Position numbers and translations under genes: made by a program | From: a virus | Reading direction: 5' to 3' (one strand) | Length of the DNA stretch: 26,001 nt | IMG/VR virus record: IMGVR_UViG_3300021519_000059 | Span: 1 to 26,001 of that record | The notes under the pieces: model-generated | The model's input: the letters and a program-made list of their open reading frames with translations, nothing else | What the model was told of the DNA's origin: nothing | Databases searched by the model: none | In this document: in pieces, positions 19,942 to 26,001 of the stretch | How positions within the stretch are numbered: position 1 is the stretch's first letter | Layout of the letters: every line of letters starts with the position of its first letter

Positions 19942-21951
19942 ATGGCCGGCGGGATCGTCTTCCCCGATGTCGCGGGCACGCTCGCGCCGCTGATCCAGAT
20001 GCGCCGGGCCGAGGAACGGAACGCTTTCGAGGCCGACCGCGCGCGCCGCGCCGACGAGGCCGAAGCCCGCCAGAAGGAAGCCGCCCAGCATGTGCCGGCG
20101 GCCCTTGGCGGCGACCGCGAGGCCCTGAACCGCGTTGCCAGCATCTCGCCCGACACGGCGATGAAGCTCGCGCCGCTGCTCGAGCGTCTCGACACCGGCA
20201 AGCGCGCCAAGCTCAAGGAAGATGCCGACTTCGTCACCACGAGCGGCATGGCGATCCTCAACGCGCCACCGGAGCAGCAGCCGCAGATTTACGCAAAGGT
20301 TCGGCAGGACGCGCAGGCACAGGGCCGCGACGTGTCCACCTGGCCGACGCAGTACGACCCGGGTTGGGTGAAGTTCAACGTCGACAAGGCGATGCCCATT
20401 GCCGAGCACTTCAAGCGCTCGGGCGAGGGGGTGCAGTTCGCGCCTCCAGTGGGTGGAGCGCCGGCTCCCGCTGGCGGCGACGACCGATCTGGCAACGCCA
20501 TCGCAGGCATCGAGTCGGCCGGCCGTTACGACGCCCTTGGCCCGGTAGCCAACTCCAAGGGCAACCGCGCCTACGGCAAGTACCAGATTATGGATTTCAA
20601 CGTCGGCCCGTGGACAACGGAGATCCTTGGCAAGTCGATGACGCCGCAGGAGTTCCTCGCGAACCCGCAGGCGCAGGATCAGGTCTTCAAGACCAAGTTC
20701 AACCAGTACGTCCAGAAGTACGGCAGCCCGGAAGCCGCGTCTCGCGCATGGTTCGCGGGCGAAGGTGGAATGAACAATCCCGGCGCGAAAGACGTGCTGG
20801 GCACGACGGTTCAGGGCTACGGGCAGAAGTTCGCACAGGCCTACGGTGCCGGCGCGACGGGTGGCCCTCCGGGCATGGCTGTCGGCTCCGACATGCCGCC
20901 GGCGGATGCCAACGGCACGCCGCTCCCGCCCAACCATCCCATGGCCCCCTTGCGTGGCCTTCAGCTTCCCCAAGGTGCGCGCGTCGCGCTGCAGGGCGGC
21001 GTCCCGATCGTGAAGGACGGCACGGTCCTGTACCTCGACGCCAATGGCGGGTGGGGCGCTGTTCCGCTGCCGGCGCGCAAGGAACCGGGACCGGAGAAGG
21101 GCCTGTTTGGCGACTCGTTGACGGGCCGCGCGCTGCATACGCTTCGCACCTCTGACCCCACCTCTCAGGATTTCGCTGCGGCCCACGCCATTCTATCCAA
21201 GCCGCAGGTTATCAGCGACGGGGCAGGCGGGCAGACAGTCATCCAGCCGATGGACCTGTCGATGTTCCCGAAGCCTGCCTATGGCGCTGGCGCCGCTCCC
21301 GCTCCGGGTGGCGCACCGGCTCCGGGTGGGCCGGTGCCGACGGCGATCCCGGGAGGTGGATCCATCGTCAACATTCCCGGCAAAGGCAAGCCGCTCGACA
21401 ATTCCTCGCGCGACGACCTCGTCAAGAAGGCGGGGCCGGCCTTGGAGATAAACGCGCTTCTGAAGTCGTTCGACCCATCGTTCGGCGGCTTCACGTTCGA
21501 TGCGCTGGGCGATAGCGACAACTTCCGCAAGCGCAACCTTCCGGATTCTTTCGGTGGCAAGGACGAAAAGGGACAGGCGCAGTGGTGGCAGCGCTATCAG
21601 GCGATGTCGAACATCGAGCGCAACGCCCTGTTCGGCGCGTCTCTGACTGCCGGAGAGCAGGCGGCATGGAAAGCCGCCACGGTGACGCCCGGCATGAAGC
21701 CAGACCAGATCAAAGCGAACCTCACACGCCAGAACGACATTGCACAGAAGGCGCTGTCTCGCCTTGCCAATTCGCTGGCAGCTTCTGGATACAACAAAGA
21801 AGCCATTGAAGCGACGACCGGCATCAAACTGGATGAGATGCCGAGCCCGATGGGTGGCGTCCCACAGGCCGCGCCGTCTCCTCCGCCGCAGGGGACTGCC
21901 GAAGAGGGTAGGGCTCAGTTCGACCTCAAGAAGAAATACGGGCTTGAGTGA
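19942..21951 (+). CDS. Ejection protein with lytic transglycosylase domain
   Basis: A 669-residue virion protein. Residues about 20-95 are a charged helix. A transglycosylase-like domain spans about 184-290: Glu191 in IAGIESAGRYDA is the likely catalytic acid, followed by AYGKYQIMDFN and AWFAGEGG, as in SLT-type phage murein hydrolases. The rest (about 300-480) is Pro/Gly-rich, and the C-terminal quarter is helical. Such proteins are ejected with the DNA and open the peptidoglycan locally, the job that P22 gp16 or T7 gp16 fulfil. The start at ATG 19942 follows the divergent secreted gene. Confidence 0.8.
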   Translation: MAGGIVFPDVAGTLAPLIQMRRAEERNAFEADRARRADEAEARQKEAAQHVPAALGGDREALNRVASISPDTAMKLAPLLERLDTGKRAKLKEDADFVTTSGMAILNAPPEQQPQIYAKVRQDAQAQGRDVSTWPTQYDPGWVKFNVDKAMPIAEHFKRSGEGVQFAPPVGGAPAPAGGDDRSGNAIAGIESAGRYDALGPVANSKGNRAYGKYQIMDFNVGPWTTEILGKSMTPQEFLANPQAQDQVFKTKFNQYVQKYGSPEAASRAWFAGEGGMNNPGAKDVLGTTVQGYGQKFAQAYGAGATGGPPGMAVGSDMPPADANGTPLPPNHPMAPLRGLQLPQGARVALQGGVPIVKDGTVLYLDANGGWGAVPLPARKEPGPEKGLFGDSLTGRALHTLRTSDPTSQDFAAAHAILSKPQVISDGAGGQTVIQPMDLSMFPKPAYGAGAAPAPGGAPAPGGPVPTAIPGGGSIVNIPGKGKPLDNSSRDDLVKKAGPALEINALLKSFDPSFGGFTFDALGDSDNFRKRNLPDSFGGKDEKGQAQWWQRYQAMSNIERNALFGASLTAGEQAAWKAATVTPGMKPDQIKANLTRQNDIAQKALSRLANSLAASGYNKEAIEATTGIKLDEMPSPMGGVPQAAPSPPPQGTAEEGRAQFDLKKKYGLE

Positions 21952-23816
21952 TGGCCGACACCGACCGCATCAAACACAACATCGGCAAGATGATCGGCGC
22001 TGGCGCCCCGGAATCGGATATTGACGCATATCTGAAAACGGAAGGCTTCGCGTCTCCCGACGCGTGGCGCTCTGCTGTTGCCCAGCCGCAGCGCTCTGCC
22101 GGGACGCAAGTTGCGCGCGTGGTCGGGCAAGCCGCACAGGGTTTCAATGATGCCGTCGCCGGCACGGTTGGCGCTCCGGTCGATCTCGTGGCCGCTGGAT
22201 TGCGCGCGGTCGGAGGGGACCCGAATCCTACGCCGTTCATGACGCCTAGCGCACCGCCTATCGGCGGCTCTGAAAGCATCAAGAATGTCTTAGACTATAC
22301 AGCGACGCTGCCGAGCCGCATTTCCGATATCCCCTCACAGGGACTAAATGCCCTATCGGATGGCCGCACCTCACGCTTCGCCCCGGAGACACGCGGCGAG
22401 AAAATAGCCAACAAGGTGGGCGAAGTGGTCGGCGGTACGGCCTCCGTTGTCATGCCAGCGGGCCGCATAGCCGCTGCGGCACAGCCTGGGTCGATGACGG
22501 CTGGAGTAGCCAACGCGCTTTCGACGCAGCCACGCCTTCAGTATGGCGCGGGCGCCGCAGGAGGCGCGACCGAGGGCGCGACGGACAATCCGCTTCTTGG
22601 TCTTGCAGTCAACGCGGCTATCCCGGTCGCCACAGCGGGCGGAAGTCGCCTTCTGCGCCCGGTCAACGATTCCCTGCGTCCGGCAGAACGCACCATCGTT
22701 GCCAATGCTCGCCGCGAGGGCATCGATCTTACGCCGGGACAGGCAACAGGCAGCGACGCGCTTCTAAACACCGAAGGCAACTTCGGCCGCCTGCCGGGCG
22801 CTGCCGGACCGCAGAGAGTGGCGTACGAGAACCAGCGCGACCAGTTCACCCGCGCCGTGATGGAGCGCGTGGGCGGTGCGGCGGACGCCTCGCCGGAGAC
22901 CATAAACCGGCTGCGTGGCGTCATCGGCCAGCGATTCGACGACCTGATCCAGCGGACAACCTTGACGGGCGACAACGCCTTCGTGACGGCTGTAGAGGAT
23001 ACCGCCAACCGTTATGGCCGCCGCCTGGACAACAACGTGGCGCGCACGTTCACCGCTTACTACGACGACTTGCAGCCGTTCATGGATGCCGTGAGGACTG
23101 GCGCAAATCCGCAGTTCGATGGGCAGGTCTATCGCAACATCCGGACTGATCTCGGAAAATCGATCCGAGGCGCACAGGGCGACCTCCGCACCGCATTGCA
23201 GGGCTTGGCTGAGTCCATGGATGACATGGTCGAGCGCTCCATGGGTGGCAATCTTCGTGGCGAATGGCAGGACGCCAGGCGTCAGTGGTCGGCACTCATG
23301 ACGATTGAGGACGCCATGGCGAAGGCCCCGCAGGCGGAGCGCGCCTCTGGGCAAATCCCGCTCGGTTCATTCTCGGGCGCGGTGAAGGCGTCGGATCGCG
23401 AAGGCTACGCCCGCGCCCGTGGCCAATTCGGAGAGCTTGCCAAGATTGGCGACTATCTCGCTCCGAAGATCCGCGACAGCGGCACGCCGCAGGGCAACGC
23501 CTTTTATAACTCTCTGGTCGCCCCAGTCGTTGCCGGTGGCGGCGTAACTGCGGCGACAGGCGACCCGATGCTGGGGCTCATCTCCGGTGCCGCAACTGCG
23601 GCGGGTGCCGCAGCGCCGTGGGCCGCTTCCCGCGCCTATAACACGGGGCCGGTCCAGAACTGGCTCTCCACCACCATGCCGGCCGCCGCCCGCCCGTCTG
23701 GTCGCAATGCGCTGTCTGTGGTGGCCGCTCGTGAAGCTATCGACGCAGTGCCTCAAGAAGACGTTGTGCAGCGCGCCCGACGCCTGCGGGCCTCCAATGA
23801 GCGAGGCGGACAATGA
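21951..23816 (+). CDS. Large internal ejection protein (gp16/gp20-like position)
   Basis: A 621-residue protein with TGATG overlap with the transglycosylase gene, so ATG 21951 is preferred over GTG 21948. The N-terminus (GKMIGAGAPESDIDAYLKTEGF) looks like a helical linker domain often found in ejection proteins. Hydrophobic Gly/Ala helices occur at about 205-235 and 520-560 and could insert in the host membrane. The middle is long amphipathic helices. No enzymatic motif was seen. Size and position agree with the third P22 ejection protein; sequence identity to it cannot be judged here. Confidence 0.65.
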   Translation: MADTDRIKHNIGKMIGAGAPESDIDAYLKTEGFASPDAWRSAVAQPQRSAGTQVARVVGQAAQGFNDAVAGTVGAPVDLVAAGLRAVGGDPNPTPFMTPSAPPIGGSESIKNVLDYTATLPSRISDIPSQGLNALSDGRTSRFAPETRGEKIANKVGEVVGGTASVVMPAGRIAAAAQPGSMTAGVANALSTQPRLQYGAGAAGGATEGATDNPLLGLAVNAAIPVATAGGSRLLRPVNDSLRPAERTIVANARREGIDLTPGQATGSDALLNTEGNFGRLPGAAGPQRVAYENQRDQFTRAVMERVGGAADASPETINRLRGVIGQRFDDLIQRTTLTGDNAFVTAVEDTANRYGRRLDNNVARTFTAYYDDLQPFMDAVRTGANPQFDGQVYRNIRTDLGKSIRGAQGDLRTALQGLAESMDDMVERSMGGNLRGEWQDARRQWSALMTIEDAMAKAPQAERASGQIPLGSFSGAVKASDREGYARARGQFGELAKIGDYLAPKIRDSGTPQGNAFYNSLVAPVVAGGGVTAATGDPMLGLISGAATAAGAAAPWAASRAYNTGPVQNWLSTTMPAAARPSGRNALSVVAAREAIDAVPQEDVVQRARRLRASNERGGQ

Positions 23817-23976
23817 TGTGGGTCGCCATCCACGCCGCGCCGAACCCAGTCACCAGAACACCCAGCAGCCACGCCTGCGGCGTCAACAGGGGGTCGCGGC
23901 CGACAGTGATTGAGAATCCGTATGCAGCCGCCACCGAAATAGCGAGCTGTGTCCACTCCATCCATCCAATTCGCAT
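23737..23976 (-). CDS. Small two-helix membrane protein, antisense
   Basis: A 79-residue protein with two clear hydrophobic helices (about 10-25 and 36-57) separated by a short polar turn, and a basic C-terminal tail. Its 3' end overlaps the ejection gene by 80 nt in antisense, and its ATG lies 16 nt from the tail-fibre ATG on the other strand. No Shine-Dalgarno is evident, which lowers confidence. On the plus strand a 59-codon frame (23813-23992) overlaps but looks far less protein-like. A lysogenic exclusion or conversion role is possible. No family was recognised. Confidence 0.55.
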   Translation of the reverse strand: MRIGWMEWTQLAISVAAAYGFSITVGRDPLLTPQAWLLGVLVTGFGAAWMATHIIVRLAHWRPAGVGRAAQRLLEALRR

Positions 23977-23992
23977 GGCGGGAGCCTAGCAG

Positions 23993-25153
23993 ATGTCCGC
24001 GCTCTTCACACCTCCGCGCTACAGCCCCATGTCGGGCAACGGCACGTCGTACCCGGCGGCGAAGCTGTATTTCTACGTCACCGGCACCACGACGCCGAAG
24101 AACACCTATTCGGACGCCGGGCTCATCACGCCAAATGCCAACCCGGTTGTCGCCGATGCCAATGGCCTGTTCGGGCCGATCTATCTGGCCTCGGGTGACT
24201 ACAAGGTCATCCTCCAGGACGCGAGCAGCAACGTCCTGTACACGGTGGACCCGCAGCCGGGACTAGGCGCCGCCGACTCGCTCACCACGCGCGGCGATCT
24301 GCTGACGCGGGATGCCACGGGCTACAAGCGGCTTCCGGTAGGCACGGCCGGGCAGGTCCTGACCAGTAACGGCGTTGACCCCGCATGGGCAACGCCCGTC
24401 ACCCCGCGCTCGGCGGTGCAGGGGCTCACTTATGCCAACAACGGCACCGACGCGACCAACGACATAGACATCGCGGTCGGCTCGGCGATGGACACCACCA
24501 ACACCCGTATGCTGATTCTGGGCTCGGCGCTGACCAAGCGGCTGGATGCGGCGTGGGCGGTGGGCACCAATCAGGGCGGCCTCGATACCGGGTCGATCGC
24601 GGACACCGACTATTTCGTCTGGCTCATCAACCGGTCCGATACCGACGTGACCGATGTGCTGTTCTCGACCTCGGCCACGTCGCCGACCATGCCGACCAAC
24701 TACAACTACAAGCGGCTGATCGGCTGGTTCAAGCGGGTGTCGGCCGCGATTGTCGCGTTCACGACCTACGAAGGGCCGGGCGGGGCGCTGGAGTTCAAGT
24801 GGAAGGCGCCGACGCTCGACGTGAGCCTGTCCGGCACGCTGAACGATACCCGCCGCCTGGATGCCCTCAAGGTGCCGGTGGGCTTCTCGGTCGAGGCCAT
24901 CCTGCGCGCCGAGATGTTCGACGCGGCGAACGCCGCGATCGGACGCATCTGCTGCCCGGATGAAACCGACGCGGCGGCCGCCCTCAACACGGCGCCTCTG
25001 AACAACATCTACAGCACGGCCGGAGTTCTCGGCGTGCCGGAACTTCACATCCGCACGAATGCCTCCGGACAGGTCGCGTCGCGTGCCGCCGGTCCTACCA
25101 CGGTCGACACCTATTACGTGGCCACCGTCGGCTTCGTCTGGGCGCGGAGGTGA
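23993..25153 (+). CDS. Tail fibre protein with virion-binding N-terminus
   Basis: A 386-residue receptor-binding candidate. The N-terminal region (AAKLYFYVTGTTTP, NPVVADANGLFGPIYL, SGDYKVILQD; about 22-75) has the pattern of head/tail-binding domains of short-tailed phage fibres. RGDLLTRDATGYKRLPVGTAG, quoted as GDLLTRDATGYKRLP, is a frequent fibre linker. The C-terminal 250 residues are beta-rich with no hydrolase motif. GGAG 8 nt upstream supports ATG 23993. It takes the place of the P22 tailspike gp9, but no endorhamnosidase-like feature is seen. Confidence 0.75.
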   Translation: MSALFTPPRYSPMSGNGTSYPAAKLYFYVTGTTTPKNTYSDAGLITPNANPVVADANGLFGPIYLASGDYKVILQDASSNVLYTVDPQPGLGAADSLTTRGDLLTRDATGYKRLPVGTAGQVLTSNGVDPAWATPVTPRSAVQGLTYANNGTDATNDIDIAVGSAMDTTNTRMLILGSALTKRLDAAWAVGTNQGGLDTGSIADTDYFVWLINRSDTDVTDVLFSTSATSPTMPTNYNYKRLIGWFKRVSAAIVAFTTYEGPGGALEFKWKAPTLDVSLSGTLNDTRRLDALKVPVGFSVEAILRAEMFDAANAAIGRICCPDETDAAAALNTAPLNNIYSTAGVLGVPELHIRTNASGQVASRAAGPTTVDTYYVATVGFVWARR

Positions 25154-25157
25154 TCGC

Positions 25158-25367
25158 ATGCCCTTCATCGGCCGTCGCGAGGATCACTCCATCTACGGCC
25201 TCTGGTCCGTCCGCCAATGGCCGGGGCAGGAATGGCTTGCCGAGGATCACACCGATGTCGTGGCCGCTCGCGCCGCCGCGCAGCCTCCGGAGCGTTCGCC
25301 CGAACAGAAACTCGCGTCGCTCGGCCTCTCGGTCGACGACCTCAAGGAACTGCTGGGTCTGACATGA
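25158..25367 (+). CDS. Small tail-region protein
   Basis: A 69-residue protein starting at ATG 25158, behind a good GGAGGTGAT. GLWSVRQWPGQEWLAEDHTDVVA followed by a Pro-rich spacer and a C-terminal SPEQKLASLGLSVDDLKELLGL helix is typical of small proteins encoded beside fibres, where it may aid fibre assembly. No experimental family function is known to me. Confidence 0.6.
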   Translation: MPFIGRREDHSIYGLWSVRQWPGQEWLAEDHTDVVAARAAAQPPERSPEQKLASLGLSVDDLKELLGLT

Positions 25368-25714
25368 GCGAAGCAACGCCCGTCAACGTCACCGCCTTTC
25401 AACCCTTCGAGGGAGGGGTCGGGGCCGAAATCAACGCCACCAGCACGACGGCGCGGGTCCAGATCCCCGGCACGCAGGCGGCGGCCACGCCCGATCGGCT
25501 GCGCGTCCTCGTGACCAACGACGGATTGGTCTCGGCCTCCATCCGTATGGGGCAAGCGAACGTCGAGGCGACGAGCAGTTGCCAGCGGATCATGCCTGGC
25601 ACGCAGGTCCTGCTGACGCCGCCCGTGGTCTCACCAAGCCCTGTCTGGCTGGCGGCCATCTGCCCATCCGGCGGCACGGTGAACCTGCAGATCACGGCCG
25701 GATTCGGAACATAG
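25364..25714 (+). CDS. Beta-rich small virion-like protein
   Basis: A 116-residue protein with ATGA overlap with the previous gene. Alternating hydrophobic residues and segments such as RLRVLVTNDG, MPGTQVLL and VWLAAICPSG suggest a compact beta-sandwich. It resembles in outline the incomplete protein that follows. A role as a small fibre or decoration component is inferred from position. Confidence 0.6.
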   Translation: MSEATPVNVTAFQPFEGGVGAEINATSTTARVQIPGTQAAATPDRLRVLVTNDGLVSASIRMGQANVEATSSCQRIMPGTQVLLTPPVVSPSPVWLAAICPSGGTVNLQITAGFGT

Positions 25715-25723
25715 GAGAACGAC

Positions 25724-26001
25724 ATGGCGACACATTTCGAGCTTCGGGCTTCGACGCCCAATCAGGACCCCCTGGCAGACGCCAATGGCCTCAAGGTCAA
25801 AGGTGCTTCCTATGACGCGACGCTCACGAAATCGTCTGTCACGATGACCGGAGCCTCCGGCGTGCTCCTTGCAGCTTCCGCTACGCGCGTAGTTGTCATT
25901 GTCAGCAGCACAGAAGCCAACGGAGCGGCGGCAATCGATCCCACAGGCGGCACGGCTGCACTGGATGCGGGCGTTCCCATTCCTGCGGGCACGACTATCG
26001 A
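25724..26001 (+). CDS. Beta-rich small virion-like protein (partial)
   Basis: The frame starts at ATG 25724, with AGGAG about 7 nt upstream, and is open to the window end, giving 92 visible residues. Pattern: a Thr/Ser-rich N-terminal segment, ATRVVVIVSS strand, then GGTAALDAGVPIPAGT. Its outline (nucleus of strands, then a pro-ximal 'P-I-x-A-G-T' turn) parallels that of the gene at 25364. The function is unknown; it is probably structural. Confidence 0.6.
   Translation, partial: MATHFELRASTPNQDPLADANGLKVKGASYDATLTKSSVTMTGASGVLLAASATRVVVIVSSTEANGAAAIDPTGGTAALDAGVPIPAGTTI

Noticed and set aside
19810-21186. Minus-strand frame of 458 codons
   Set aside because: It is a shadow of the transglycosylase-domain ejection gene, with Arg/Leu-rich composition and no recognisable motif.
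23813-23992. Plus-strand 59-codon frame coupled by ATGA to the ejection gene
   Set aside because: Its translation is low-complexity with little fold potential, while the opposing frame encodes two clear membrane helices.
1-26001. CRISPR array, tRNA, rRNA, insertion sequence or integrase
   Set aside because: I found no regularly spaced repeats with spacers, no cloverleaf-like sequence, no transposase and no recombinase motif in the window.

Overview
The window is a contiguous stretch of a temperate, P22-like (podovirus-type) phage or prophage in a GC-rich bacterium. A Hyphomicrobiales-type alphaproteobacterium is the best guess. The evidence is the strong G/C bias at third codon positions, a GapR/DUF2312-like protein and a DnaA domain IV-like protein in the early operon, and the overall style of the genes. 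The host assignment is inference. No integrase, attachment site, tRNA or flanking chromosomal gene is visible, so the ends of the element lie outside the window.

Layout. (1) 1-1280, immunity region built like lambda: a leftward gene (partial, 1-117) behind a PL-type promoter, a leftward CI/LexA-like repressor (245-928), and a rightward Cro/YdaS-like gene (1012-1218) behind a PR-type promoter. The two promoters share the same architecture: an 8-bp operator-like box, 5 nt, the -35, 3 nt, a second box, 6 nt, the -10. The PR geometry places the transcript start at or next to the cro ATG, so cro is probably leaderless. (2) 1215-7067, rightward early operon of about 17 small genes. Most are coupled by ATGA or TGATG overlaps. 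Recognisable members are a DnaA domain IV-like protein, a GapR-like protein, a Dam-type adenine methyltransferase, a VRR-NUC nuclease, a replication protein with a winged-helix N-terminus and a possible helicase-loader-like partner. One leftward gene (2101-2451) interrupts the operon. The linker of the replication gene holds a dense repeat cluster (5833-5943) that could be the phage replication origin. (3) 7160-13591, packaging and head: small and large terminase, portal, scaffold and coat. A perfect hairpin lies immediately before the coat start codon. (4) 13616-19430, head completion, tail and start of the ejection genes: a possible head-fibre protein, a glycosyltransferase, a gp4-like adaptor, an HNH endonuclease, a gp10-like stabilisation protein, a second HNH endonuclease in antisense, a GNAT acetyltransferase and a gp7-like ejection protein. 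(5) 19436-26001: an antisense secreted 'moron', a virion transglycosylase, a second large ejection protein, an antisense membrane protein, a tail fibre and three small downstream genes, the last cut by the window end.

How it works together. The repressor and Cro set the lysis/lysogeny decision at the two operator pairs. PR drives the early operon, which replicates and modifies DNA. The late operon packages DNA by a P22-style terminase and builds a short-tailed virion that ejects three internal proteins, one with a peptidoglycan-cleaving domain. Genes pointing against the late operon are two likely lysogenic-conversion genes and one mobile HNH endonuclease. No holin/endolysin cassette is present here.
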